Origin: Lachnospiraceae bacterium UBA4631
GTDB taxonomy: Bacteria > Bacillota > Clostridia > Lachnospirales > Lachnospiraceae
Direction: 5' to 3'
DNA length: 64,000 nucleotides
Assembly (NCBI GenBank): GCA_002406015.1
Contig: DHMX01000008.1
Location: 1-64,000, forward strand
Of this stretch, positions 53,249 to 62,027 are shown piece after piece. The position numbers and the translations under genes were made by a program. Below the pieces are notes generated by a model. It ran no database searches. It was given only the letters and a program-made list of their open reading frames with translations, and was not told the DNA's origin. Position 1 is the stretch's first letter. Every line of letters begins with the position of its first letter.

Positions 53249-53568
53249 ATACAATCGGATGCTTTTCTGAAATGAACGTATTTGAAGATGATGGACCTAT
53301 TCAAGAATACCTATGTGATAAAGTAGATTATAATAAAAAAATAGTTAGTAATTATTTAAGAGGAAATAAGAAACAGGCCATATGCTTTAGAAAAGCAATA
53401 GATTGCATATCGGGCGAACAAATCTCCTCTGGGTTTACAGTTCGCTCTGATGGGGAATATATCTGGTGTGATTTTTTAGCATATTACGTCGAACATTACA
53501 ACATCAAACTTCCGAGTAAGTTTGTAAAAAAAGTGTACGCATCTATGGAGAGAACAGAAGTAAGGTAG
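53245..53568 (+). CDS. Immunity-like protein, copy 2
   Basis: A 107-residue protein homologous to the product at 51312 (AIDCISGEQI, DGEYIWCDFL, EHYNIKLP). Its ATG overlaps the toxin stop (ATGA). Immunity function is inferred from position, coupling and duplication with the toxin tip. No membrane segment, so it would act in the cytoplasm. Confidence 0.68.
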   Translation: MNTIGCFSEMNVFEDDGPIQEYLCDKVDYNKKIVSNYLRGNKKQAICFRKAIDCISGEQISSGFTVRSDGEYIWCDFLAYYVEHYNIKLPSKFVKKVYASMERTEVR

Positions 53569-53639
53569 AAAGTTAGATGGTAAGAGGTAATTACTTGACC
53601 TCGACTATCAGATATTAATATATCTATGCATAAAAGAAG

Positions 53640-53670
53640 GACACTAGCCGATATGGCTAGTGTTATTTTT
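53640..53670 (+). terminator. Terminator after immunity copy 2
   Basis: ACACTAGCC pairs perfectly with GGCTAGTGT around GATAT, followed by TATTTTTAT. Confidence 0.8.
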
Positions 53671-53695
53671 ATGAAAAAAATAAAGGAGACGAGTT

Positions 53696-53973
53696 ATGGC
53701 AGAAATCCGAAAAGGCTGCCAGACACCCACGCAATCCGTTGCACTGCCTTATCGGGAGACGAAGGGGCAGGAGGCTATAGATTATTACAATGAAACAGGC
53801 AGAACCGCTTAGAAATGGCAGGAACTGTTAACCTATGATATTCTAGCGGTGAAAGAGGAGGGGCCGTGGGTGCATACGAAGTTTGGCTTTCAGTTCCGTG
53901 TCGAAATGGAAAGAATGAAGTCGTTGGCATTAAATATGGCAACGATGGACGAAAACATCGTTAAAAATTAATG
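53696..53973 (+). pseudogene. N-terminal remnant of phage large terminase
   Basis: From ATG 53696 (AAAGGAG site): KGCQTPTQSVALPYRETKGQ, then YYNETGRTA and a TAG stop at 53810. In the same frame it goes on KWQELLTYDILAVKEEG and VHTKFGF. One frameshift later it reads VPCRNGKNEVVGIKYG, the RNGKNE nucleotide-binding motif of TerL. The sequence then ends abruptly. The stop replaces the Gln or Leu usually found in GRTA(Q/L)xWQELL. Confidence 0.72.
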
Positions 53974-53974
53974 A

Positions 53975-54003
53975 TAGCCAAGCAAACCAAGTTGTGATAT
54001 AAT
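53975..54003 (+). promoter_or_regulatory. Extended -10 promoter of the NSS transporter
   Basis: TGA-TATAAT (53995-54003) is an extended -10 element with a perfect hexamer; a weak TAGCCA lies 17 bases upstream. It marks the right edge of the phage wreck. Confidence 0.65.
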
Positions 54004-54076
54004 AGTAATATTCTTTTGTTTTTAGAATAAATTTATGAGGAGAGAGGGGAAACATAATACCCCCGAAAGGAGAAAG

Positions 54077-55483
54077 ATGGGAAACGAAAAAAAGAGAAAT
54101 TCATTTACCGGCTCGCTTGGCTTTGTTATGGCAGCTGCCGGTAGTGCTGTAGGTCTGGGAAATATCTGGAGATTTCCGTATTTAGCAGCGAAGGATGGCG
54201 GAGGACTGTTTCTGGTTATCTATATTATTCTGGCAGTTACCTTTGGATTCACATTATTAACAACAGAAATTGCAATCGGAAGAAAGACAAAGCAAAGTCC
54301 ACTGACCGCTTATAGTAAGGTAAAAAAGGGTTGGGGATTTTTGGGAGTTATTTCCTGTCTGGTTCCTATGATTATCATGCCGTATTATTGTGTAATCGGT
54401 GGCTGGGTAGTGAAGTATTTTCTGGCATTTTTAACCGGTGAAGGAACAGCGGCAGCAGAGGACGGATATTTTACCGGTTTCATTACAGGAGAAGTGCAGC
54501 CGATTGTATTAACCGTTGTATTTTTAGGCGTGACAGCCTTTATTGTATTCCGTGGCGTGGAAAAAGGAATTGAATCATCCTCTAAAATAATTATGCCGAT
54601 TTTGATTCTGCTGGTTATTGCAATTTCTATTTTTGCACTTACCATTCGTTACACAGATGCAGAAGGGGTAACAAGAACCGGTCTGGAAGGTTTGAAAATA
54701 TACGTGATTCCGAATCTGCAAGGCTTAACGGTTAAGGGCTTTTTCAGTGTGTTATTGGATGCAATGGGACAGTTGTTCTTTAGCTTGAGCGTAGCAATGG
54801 GAATTATGATAGCCTATGGTTCTTATGTACGGGATGATGCAAATCTTGTAACATCTATTAATCAGATTGAAATCTTTGATACCTTGGTAGCATTTCTTGC
54901 AGGTGTTATGATTATACCTGCGGTGTATACATTTATGGGAACAGAGGGAATGGCAGCATCCGGTCCGAGTCTGATGTTCATATCCTTACCGAAGGTATTT
55001 AGTGAAATGGGAAAAGCAGGAAATATTATTGGATGCTTATTCTTTGCAATGGTATTGTTTGCGGCACTGACAAGCTCTATTTCGATTATGGAAGCGGTGG
55101 TTGCAAGCTTGATGGATAAGTTCCACCTGTCTCGAATTAAGGCATCTATAATTGAGACTGTAATAGCGTTGGTTGGTGGTATCGTGGTATGTCTGGGATA
55201 TAATAAATGGTACTTTGATATTACGCTGCCAAACGGAGCACATGCACAGATTCTGGATATTATGGATTATATCAGCAACAATGTCCTCATGCCGGTTGTG
55301 GCAATTTCAACCTGTATTTTAATTGGCTGGATAGTGAAGCCGAAGACCGTAATTGATGAAGTGGAAAAGACCGGACATAAGTTTGGAAGAAAGGGCTTAT
55401 ACATTGTAATGATTAAGGTAATTGCACCGATTCTTCTGTTGACGTTGTTATTAAAGTCCTTAGGAATTATAACCTTTATATAA
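54077..55483 (+). CDS. Sodium-dependent transporter, NSS/LeuT family
   Basis: A 468-residue symporter from ATG 54077 (AAAGGAG). The earlier ATG at 54035 gives a polar extension with no ribosome site. The LeuT Na-binding and substrate region AAAGSAVGLGNIWRFPYLA is intact in helix 1. About eleven helices follow, the common number for bacterial members. Substrate is probably an amino acid or related amine and cannot be specified. Confidence 0.9.
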   Translation: MGNEKKRNSFTGSLGFVMAAAGSAVGLGNIWRFPYLAAKDGGGLFLVIYIILAVTFGFTLLTTEIAIGRKTKQSPLTAYSKVKKGWGFLGVISCLVPMIIMPYYCVIGGWVVKYFLAFLTGEGTAAAEDGYFTGFITGEVQPIVLTVVFLGVTAFIVFRGVEKGIESSSKIIMPILILLVIAISIFALTIRYTDAEGVTRTGLEGLKIYVIPNLQGLTVKGFFSVLLDAMGQLFFSLSVAMGIMIAYGSYVRDDANLVTSINQIEIFDTLVAFLAGVMIIPAVYTFMGTEGMAASGPSLMFISLPKVFSEMGKAGNIIGCLFFAMVLFAALTSSISIMEAVVASLMDKFHLSRIKASIIETVIALVGGIVVCLGYNKWYFDITLPNGAHAQILDIMDYISNNVLMPVVAISTCILIGWIVKPKTVIDEVEKTGHKFGRKGLYIVMIKVIAPILLLTLLLKSLGIITFI

Positions 55484-55544
55484 TTTTTGATATAGATTTA
55501 AATAAAAACATAATTATAGATAGAAATATAATTGCAAATAAAAA

Positions 55545-55620
55545 TGACCGCCTAAGCATATGGAAAGGGATTCACCTTATTGGATTCTCCTTATTCCGGA
55601 CTGCTTAGGCGGTATTTTTG
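55545..55620. terminator. Shared terminator of two convergent transcripts
   Basis: ACCGCCTAAGCA pairs perfectly with TGCTTAGGCGGT across about 43 bases that fold further, with an A-run before and a T-run after. It serves the NSS gene on the plus strand and the MacB-type operon on the minus strand. Confidence 0.85.
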
Positions 55621-55648
55621 TAATTGCTATTGTGAATCAAAGAATAAA

Positions 55649-56884
55649 CTACATTCTTCGTAATGCTTCAATCGGGCTTAAGCGTGCCGCTTTCCTTGCC
55701 GGATAGATACCGAAGAAGATACCAACCGCAGAGGAGAAGAGCGTTGCCATAAGAATTGCACCAATACTGATGGAAGGTGTAAAGGCATAGGTAGGAGCCG
55801 CCAGAGCGACAATTCTTGTAATCAGAAAGGAGCCGACTAATCCAAACAGAATGCCGAGCAGACCGCCTAACATGGTAATTATGGCAGATTCCGACAGGAA
55901 TTGCAGCATAATGGAGCTGGTCTTTGCACCTAAGGCTTTTCGGATACCGATTTCTCTTGTACGTTCTGTAACAGATACCAGCATAATATTCATAACACCG
56001 ACACCACCGACAATTAATGAAATAGCAGCAACCAGTGCAATGAAGATAGTAATGGTATTAATAACGGTATTAATGGTTGTCATATAGTCACTGAAACTCT
56101 GAATGATATAGTCGTTTTCACCTTTGCAGTTATGTCTGGATTCCAGAATATTAATGGTGGTATTGCATACTGCCTTGGAATCTGCATCGTCTGCTAAAAG
56201 CAGGGTGGCAGAATAGTTATCATAGGAAATAGACATACCCAAACCGGATTCCAGCGAAGTGAGCGGTACATTCAGGTAAATCGGAGAATTTTCATAATCA
56301 AAATTAATCAGGGAAGTATTTTCGGCTTCCGTTGTTAATCCGACAATCGTGTATTCCAAGATTCTTCCGTTTGCATTTACCTCTATAGTCATACCAAGCA
56401 CATCTGTATTTCCAAAGAGCCGGATGGCTTCCGCTTCGCTCAGATAGCAGACCATCTTTCCGTTTGTATAATCATCCTCGGTAAAATAATGCCCCTTACT
56501 GAGCAGGTAATACTGCTCAAATAAATAATTGTCGGGAGCACAGCCAAATAAATAAGTATCAAATTCACCCTTTTGTGTAACAGCCTTTCCTTCTACGGTC
56601 TGGCTGTACTGGTAGGTACGAATTCCCGGAACATTTTCTTTAATATACTCAAGGTCATCTAGTGTAATTGGATTGTTGGTATCCACTGCCATAATAGCAA
56701 CCTGCCCATTGGCAATATTGTCTAATTGACCGGTAATCATATCCTTGGCACCGTTTCCTAGTGACATAATCAAAATAACGGAAGAAATACCAATAATAAT
56801 GCCAAGCATGGTTAAGAGCGAACGAACCTTATTGGAGAGAATATTAAAGAATGCCATTTTTATGTATTCTAAAAATTGTGACAT
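55649..56884 (-). CDS. MacB/FtsX-type ABC permease
   Basis: A 411-residue permease; start at the second ATG (56884), since GGAGG abuts the first. One N-terminal helix (MLGIIIGISSVILIMSLG), an external domain of about 220 residues, then three C-terminal helices with VGGVGVMNIMLVSVTERTRE and IGIRKALGA, the MacB hallmark. It forms a mechanotransmission-type efflux system with the two upstream genes. Confidence 0.92.
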   Translation of the reverse strand: MSQFLEYIKMAFFNILSNKVRSLLTMLGIIIGISSVILIMSLGNGAKDMITGQLDNIANGQVAIMAVDTNNPITLDDLEYIKENVPGIRTYQYSQTVEGKAVTQKGEFDTYLFGCAPDNYLFEQYYLLSKGHYFTEDDYTNGKMVCYLSEAEAIRLFGNTDVLGMTIEVNANGRILEYTIVGLTTEAENTSLINFDYENSPIYLNVPLTSLESGLGMSISYDNYSATLLLADDADSKAVCNTTINILESRHNCKGENDYIIQSFSDYMTTINTVINTITIFIALVAAISLIVGGVGVMNIMLVSVTERTREIGIRKALGAKTSSIMLQFLSESAIITMLGGLLGILFGLVGSFLITRIVALAAPTYAFTPSISIGAILMATLFSSAVGIFFGIYPARKAARLSPIEALRRM

Positions 56885-56898
56885 ATCCATTCCTCCTA

Positions 56899-58458
56899 CT
56901 ATGATTCTTCACTGGCGGTATCAGTGGCAGGTTCGGTTTTCGTATCGATTCCGGTACTGCCGTCCGGGAATTGTGGCAGAACCGGCATGCCTTCGGTAAT
57001 ATCAGCAGTAATGGTTGTAATTACAACGGTAGATTCATCAATGCCGTCTTTAACCTCGCAGTTGGTAACATCACTGATTCCGGTAGTAATGTACTTCTTT
57101 ACAACAAGACCGTTTTCTACGGCATATACAAAGGAACCGGTATTGTCAACATTTACAGCAAGATTCGGGATAGTCAGGATATTGGTAAGGGAAGCGGTGT
57201 GAATAACAACCTTTGCATCCAGACCAAGAACCAGATTCTCATCCGGATTCAAGATAGTAACCTCTGCCTCAATGTTAGTGGCACCGGAAGGAGAGGTGGT
57301 AGCAATTTTGCTGATGTAAGTAACCTCACCCTTGTATTCATGATTTAATAAGGTAATGGTTGCGGATTGACCTAAGGCAACGGTTTCTAAATCCTTTTTC
57401 GATAACGGTACGGTAACCTCCATATTATCGGTAGAAGCAATGCTGAACAGAGCAATACCCGGAGTGGCAGAAGCCCCCTTGGTGATTTCTACGGAGGTTA
57501 CAATACCGTCGCGGTCAGCAACAATGCCGGCCTTGCCTTCTTCTAAGGAAGTTGCGGCAGCTTCTACCTGAAGATTAGATAACTGATTGGAGATATTTAA
57601 CTGCTCTTTCTGGGTAGAGGTCAAAATTCCTGCCTCTGCACTGGTAACTAAGGATTCCTGTTGAGCCAGTTGGGATTGCAGGTCTGCAAGCTCGCTGCTC
57701 TTAGCAGTAATGGCATCGGTAAGACTGCTGCTGCTATTCGGCATAATGCTGATAATTTTTTCCAGATTATTAACAGAAGCCGTCAGGGTGTCACGTTCAT
57801 TACATTTATTCAAATAATCCTGATTGGTAGCAAGGGCTGTAGTATCCGGATTTGTGTCAATCATGGTCTGGATTTCGTCTAATACCGAAGCAAGACGTTC
57901 CCGCTTCTCTGCCAAAGCAACCATTAGATTGCTGTTCGGGTCCTCACCGGTGCTGCTTTCCTGCAATTGCTTAATATCAGCTTCTACGGCAGAGATTTTT
58001 GCTTTAAGGTCGGTTACATTTTTCTTAGCCTTATCCAAATCAGAGCTGGTCTTATTTGAGGTTTCCACCGTGGTCTGGTTTGATAATTGCGTAGAACGTG
58101 CAGTAAGTGCTGCTTCATTATATTGCTCCTCTAAGGTGCTGGTATCAAAGGTCAGCAGAGTATCGCCGGTCTTTACGGATTGCCCCGGCTTGATATTAAC
58201 CTCGCTGACAGCCGCAGCTACGGATGTGGTATAAGAAGTAACATCACCGCTGGTGATAGTTCCGCTGGTCTGGATGCTGGAAGAAATGTCACCGACAACC
58301 GGATTGGCAACATCTACTGTCGGCAGCATGTTGGTAAGCTTGGAAGCTAAGAGGTTAATGCCTACGATACATAAGATAAGGAAGGCAATAACAATTCCTA
58401 CAATTATAAATATGAGCTTCTTTTTTGATTTTTTTTTTGGTGTAACTTGTTCTGACAT
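56899..58458 (-). CDS. MacA/HlyD-type membrane fusion protein
   Basis: A 519-residue adaptor. A basic cytoplasmic start with a Lys-rich run is followed by one helix (about residues 13-34). The lipoyl half-motifs around SEVNIKPGQSVKTGDTLLTF and GIVADRDGIVTSVEITKGA flank a long coiled coil (about 115-300), then beta-barrel and membrane-proximal domains and an acidic Thr/Glu tail. In Gram-positives it sits outside the membrane and couples to the MacB-type permease. AGGAGG start. Confidence 0.9.
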   Translation of the reverse strand: MSEQVTPKKKSKKKLIFIIVGIVIAFLILCIVGINLLASKLTNMLPTVDVANPVVGDISSSIQTSGTITSGDVTSYTTSVAAAVSEVNIKPGQSVKTGDTLLTFDTSTLEEQYNEAALTARSTQLSNQTTVETSNKTSSDLDKAKKNVTDLKAKISAVEADIKQLQESSTGEDPNSNLMVALAEKRERLASVLDEIQTMIDTNPDTTALATNQDYLNKCNERDTLTASVNNLEKIISIMPNSSSSLTDAITAKSSELADLQSQLAQQESLVTSAEAGILTSTQKEQLNISNQLSNLQVEAAATSLEEGKAGIVADRDGIVTSVEITKGASATPGIALFSIASTDNMEVTVPLSKKDLETVALGQSATITLLNHEYKGEVTYISKIATTSPSGATNIEAEVTILNPDENLVLGLDAKVVIHTASLTNILTIPNLAVNVDNTGSFVYAVENGLVVKKYITTGISDVTNCEVKDGIDESTVVITTITADITEGMPVLPQFPDGSTGIDTKTEPATDTASEES

Positions 58459-58473
58459 ACTTTAACCTCCTGA

Positions 58474-59160
58474 TTATTCTCTGGTAAAATCGGATTCGAT
58501 TTTACCGTCCATGATTCTTACAACACGTTTGGCATTTGCGGCAATCTGGGCATCATGTGTGATAAGGATGACGGTTCTGCCGCTGTCATGCAGTTCGTGA
58601 AGAATTTTCATAATTTCCTTTGTGGATGCAGAATCCAGATTACCGGTTGGCTCATCTGCCAATATGACCGGTGGCTTGGCTGCAATGGCTCTTGCAATAG
58701 CAACCCGCTGCTGCTGACCGCCGCTCATTTCTGAGGGCTTATGGTCGATACGATGCTCCAAACCTACAATTTTTAAGGCTTCGAGGGAACAATCGTGGCG
58801 TTCCTTTGCAGGCATTCCCCGATAGATAAGGGGAAGTTCTACATTTTCTAATGCGGTAAGATTGGAAATCAGGTTAAATCCTTGAAAAATAAAACCGATT
58901 TGCTTATTGCGAATATCTGATAACTGATTGTCTGTCATACAGGACACATCTTCACCGGATAAGATATAAGTTCCGGAGGTTGGTGTATCCAGACAACCCA
59001 GCATATTCATGAGTGTGGACTTTCCGGAACCGGATTGACCGATAATTGCCACAAATTCACCGGTCTGAATATCCAGGGATACATGGTCCAGAGCGTGGAC
59101 CTCATTTTCACCCGGATTATAGATTTTACTGATGTTTTCAATATGTATAAGCGAATCCAT
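58474..59160 (-). CDS. MacB/LolD-type ABC ATPase
   Basis: A 228-residue ATPase: Walker A IGQSGSGKSTLMNMLG, Q-loop FIFQGFNLI, signature MSGGQQQRVAIARA, Walker B VILADEPTGNLD, switch VILITHD. First gene of the minus-strand operon ATPase-adaptor-permease; intergenic gaps are 15 and 14 bases. A TATACT box lies at 59195-59190 with a weak -35 at 59219-59214. Confidence 0.94.
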   Translation of the reverse strand: MDSLIHIENISKIYNPGENEVHALDHVSLDIQTGEFVAIIGQSGSGKSTLMNMLGCLDTPTSGTYILSGEDVSCMTDNQLSDIRNKQIGFIFQGFNLISNLTALENVELPLIYRGMPAKERHDCSLEALKIVGLEHRIDHKPSEMSGGQQQRVAIARAIAAKPPVILADEPTGNLDSASTKEIMKILHELHDSGRTVILITHDAQIAANAKRVVRIMDGKIESDFTRE

Positions 59161-59295
59161 GAATAACTCCTTTCTATTTGTTCCTGTGTAGTATAGCGAA
59201 CTAAAACCGCTTGGAAAAGGGATTTTAGTGAATCGTCATACTATCGTAAAATTCTAAAAAAAATATAAAGTTAACCGTAAGGTTTCTGAAAGAAA

Positions 59296-59520
59296 TCATG
59301 GAGAAGACGGAGTATCCGGTTCATATTCTAAAATATCACCCGGCTGACAGTGCAAGACCTCGCAGATAGCTTCCAGTGTGGAAAAGCGAATTGCACTTAT
59401 TTTACCGGTTTTTATTTTGGACAGGTTGACATTAGAGACACCAACCCGCTCGGACAATTCATTTAAACTCATTTTCCGGTCTGCCATGACACGGTCCAGT
59501 CGTAATATGATTTTACCCAT
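59296..59520 (-). CDS. XRE/YozG-type HTH regulator
   Basis: A 74-residue DNA-binding protein with a single helix-turn-helix: MSLNELSERVGVSNVNLSK, then IKTGKISAIRFSTLEAICE, and the CQPGDILEYE end typical of the YozG group. It follows the DUF2975-type gene by 48 bases on the same strand, a standing pair in Firmicutes. It probably binds the double palindrome at 60291-60366. Confidence 0.88.
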   Translation of the reverse strand: MGKIILRLDRVMADRKMSLNELSERVGVSNVNLSKIKTGKISAIRFSTLEAICEVLHCQPGDILEYEPDTPSSP

Positions 59521-59568
59521 GCTTTATAGCCTGCCTTTCTTAATTATGTATAATATTGTTTTAATACA

Positions 59569-60258
59569 TTATAAGGTTTCATCCGATTCCTGCTGCAGAA
59601 TGGCACCGTACTTAAATATGAATACCAATGCAAATATAACCAATATGATAAGCACCATGTTAAGATTTACGCCCAGCTGGAGTGTAAATTTATTTCCCAT
59701 GGCTCCGAGTGTAAAGGAATGGGATATAGAAGAAAGAAATACCCATGGAATCAGCGAAAAAGCAAATTGTGACATTTTCTTAGTAATCGCGGGAGCAAAT
59801 GGGGATTCGCAGCACCGGAAAGCACTGCAAAGATTTTGAATAAAGCATAGTGTAATAAATGTCATGATAAGGTATAACAGGTAGCTTACAAACAATCCCA
59901 AAAAGCTGCGGATAGTCAGAGCCGGAGCATCATATTCGGAATCCGTTACATGTAGCAGATAGGCAGAACCATCCATGGTAATATTGGTATCGGATGCATC
60001 CGTATCGGAAGTAAGCTGTTTAAGCATGTTGGTCTGCTCCTCCGCGGTCTGGGAAATGCCAAGTGCATTCGGGTCAAACCAGATGTCCATGTTATAATAC
60101 ATCTTGAATTTTAAGAAATCCTTCGGAGCAATCAGACAAGCAAAAGAGCCGGTCAAAAGAATAATAATTCCGATGATGGTAATAACCTGCAAGATGCAGC
60201 TTACAATTTGACCGATTTTTCCCATGCGGTTAATTTTTTGAATGGCTTCTTGTTTCAT
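59569..60258 (-). CDS. DUF2975-type membrane protein
   Basis: A 229-residue protein with four hydrophobic segments (about residues 16-42, 112-140, 158-178, 190-215) and an external stretch of about 65 residues after the first. The pattern CESPFAPAITKKM is typical of DUF2975 proteins encoded with YozG-type regulators. Function unknown; the pairing suggests membrane-linked control of the regulator. GGAGG start. Confidence 0.82.
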   Translation of the reverse strand: MKQEAIQKINRMGKIGQIVSCILQVITIIGIIILLTGSFACLIAPKDFLKFKMYYNMDIWFDPNALGISQTAEEQTNMLKQLTSDTDASDTNITMDGSAYLLHVTDSEYDAPALTIRSFLGLFVSYLLYLIMTFITLCFIQNLCSAFRCCESPFAPAITKKMSQFAFSLIPWVFLSSISHSFTLGAMGNKFTLQLGVNLNMVLIILVIFALVFIFKYGAILQQESDETL

Positions 60259-60290
60259 AGTAATATCCTCCCTTTGATAAATGATAAATA

Positions 60291-60366
60291 TTTAATGTTT
60301 ATCGTTAAATGCAATATAACAGACTAATTATTGAAAGTCAACAAAAATTTAATGATAAACATTAAA
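60291..60366 (-). promoter_or_regulatory. Promoter flanked by two palindromic operators
   Basis: Minus-strand promoter TTGACT (60341-60336), 17 bases, TATATT (60318-60313). A perfect dyad TTTAATG-N5-CATTAAA lies upstream of it (60348-60366), and a near-perfect copy TTTAATG-N5-CGTTAAA lies just downstream (60291-60309). This is a strong candidate for autoregulation by the XRE protein. Confidence 0.8.
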
Positions 60367-60412
60367 AAATAAAAATGGGATTGCTGTAAACGGCTGGAAA
60401 CAGGGCATTTTC

Positions 60413-60441
60413 TTGACATTCACAATTCAGTGTGATAGCCT
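60413..60441 (+). promoter_or_regulatory. Possible promoter of the AGCS symporter
   Basis: A perfect TTGACA (60413-60418) with a weak -10 region around TGTGATAGCCT 15-17 bases later. Confidence 0.4.
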
Positions 60442-60498
60442 TAATTTGTTATGTTTTGTAGAAGTTAAGAGAAAAAAAGAGTGAGGAGAGCTGGAAAA

Positions 60499-62001
60499 AT
60501 GATGGTTGTTACAGGAAATCCATGGCTGGAGCAGATGCTGGTTAAGTATGATGCTTCCGGTGTGGCAGATTTAATCTGGAAGGTATTTAATGTGTTTTTG
60601 GTCAAATTGGATACGATTGTTTGGGGTGTTCCACTGATTGTGTTAATATTAGCGGGTGGAATCTATTTAACAATTCGTCTGGGCTTGTTACAAGTGCGGA
60701 AGCTGCCGTTGGCACTGAAGTACATGGTAAAGAACGAGGAAGATGGACATGGAGAAATTACCTCCTTTGGAGCCTTATGTACGGCATTGTCAGCTACAAT
60801 AGGAACCGGTAATATTGTCGGCGTTGCAACAGCAATTGCAGCAGGTGGACCGGGAGCCTTGTTCTGGATGGAGGTTGCAGCATTCTTTGGTATGGCAACG
60901 AAATATTCGGAAGGTCTTCTGGCAGTCAAGTATCGGGTGGTAGATAAAGATAATCATGCATTGGGCGGACCGTTCTACTACATAGAGCGTGGAATGGGAC
61001 CAAAGTGGAAATGGCTGGCAAAGGTATTTGCATTCTTTGGTATCTGTGTAGGCTTGTTTGGAATCGGTACTTTTTCGCAGGTAAATGGTATTTCTTCTGC
61101 GGTGAATACATTCTTTGACCCGAATAACAGTTGGTCAGTGAATATTCCGTTATTGGGAAATTATTCATGGACCGTTATTATAGCATCCTTGGTACTGAGT
61201 GTATGTGTAGCGGCAGTATTGATTGGCGGTGTAAAGAGAATCTCTAAGGTATCTCAGGCAGTTGTTCCGTTTATGGCAATTATTTATGTGGTATTTTGTG
61301 TGACTTTGTTAATTTGTAATATTGGAGAAGTACCGGCAGCCATTGCTGTGATAGTAAAGGGAGCGTTTAATCCGAAAGCAGTTACCGGTGGTGTTGTGGG
61401 AACGGTATTGATTGCAATGCAGAATGGTATTGCCAGAGGTATTTTCTCAAATGAATCCGGACTGGGTTCTGCTCCGATTGCGGCAGCGGCAGCACAGACA
61501 AAGGAACCGGCAAGACAGGGTCTGGTATCCATGACAGGTACATTTATCGATACCATTGTAATTTGTACCATGACAGGCTTGTCCATTGTATTGACAGGTG
61601 CATGGCAGGTGGAAGGCTTAGAAGGTGTTCAGGTAACAAGCTATGCATTTAATATGGGTATCCCATTCCTTCCGGAGCGGGTAACATCATTCATTCTTAT
61701 GCTGTGTCTGGTGTTCTTTGCATTTACAACTATTCTTGGCTGGGATTACTATTCTGAGCGTTGTCTGGAGTATTTGTTTGGCGGCAAGAAAAAGGGTATT
61801 ATGGTCTATCGTTGGTTATACATACTGGCAGTATTTATCGGACCATATATGACAGTTGCGGCTGTCTGGACAATCGCAGATATTTTTAACGGTCTGATGG
61901 CAATTCCGAATATGATTGCATTATTTGCATTGAGTGGCGTAGTAGTAAAGGAAACCAGAGATTATGCAAAGCGGTTAAAGGACGGAACGATTTCAAAATA
62001 A
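60499..62001 (+). CDS. Alanine/glycine:cation symporter (AGCS family)
   Basis: A 500-residue sodium-coupled amino-acid symporter from ATG 60499; the GTG at 60481 lies before the GAGGAGAG site. Family motifs: ALSATIGTGNIVGVATAIAAGG, GPFYYIERGMG, and FSNESGLGSAPIAAAAA. About ten helices. Alanine or glycine are the likely substrates; some members take glutamine. Confidence 0.93.
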   Translation: MMVVTGNPWLEQMLVKYDASGVADLIWKVFNVFLVKLDTIVWGVPLIVLILAGGIYLTIRLGLLQVRKLPLALKYMVKNEEDGHGEITSFGALCTALSATIGTGNIVGVATAIAAGGPGALFWMEVAAFFGMATKYSEGLLAVKYRVVDKDNHALGGPFYYIERGMGPKWKWLAKVFAFFGICVGLFGIGTFSQVNGISSAVNTFFDPNNSWSVNIPLLGNYSWTVIIASLVLSVCVAAVLIGGVKRISKVSQAVVPFMAIIYVVFCVTLLICNIGEVPAAIAVIVKGAFNPKAVTGGVVGTVLIAMQNGIARGIFSNESGLGSAPIAAAAAQTKEPARQGLVSMTGTFIDTIVICTMTGLSIVLTGAWQVEGLEGVQVTSYAFNMGIPFLPERVTSFILMLCLVFFAFTTILGWDYYSERCLEYLFGGKKKGIMVYRWLYILAVFIGPYMTVAAVWTIADIFNGLMAIPNMIALFALSGVVVKETRDYAKRLKDGTISK

Positions 62002-62027
62002 CAGAGTACGATTGCGGAGATGCCGGA

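Larger units (their letters stand above)
51064..53973. mobile_element. Decayed prophage remnant
   Basis: Tad2-like protein, minor-capsid protein with toxin tip, and terminase start lie close together in an order that does not match a working late operon. Each is broken by a stop or frameshift. No portal, major capsid, tail or lysis gene is left, and no att pair for it is visible. Confidence 0.7.

Noticed and set aside
51682..53812. A phage with an altered genetic code reading stops as sense
   Set aside because: All three stop codons occur inside frames and frameshifts are present too; decay explains both. No suppressor tRNA is visible in the window.
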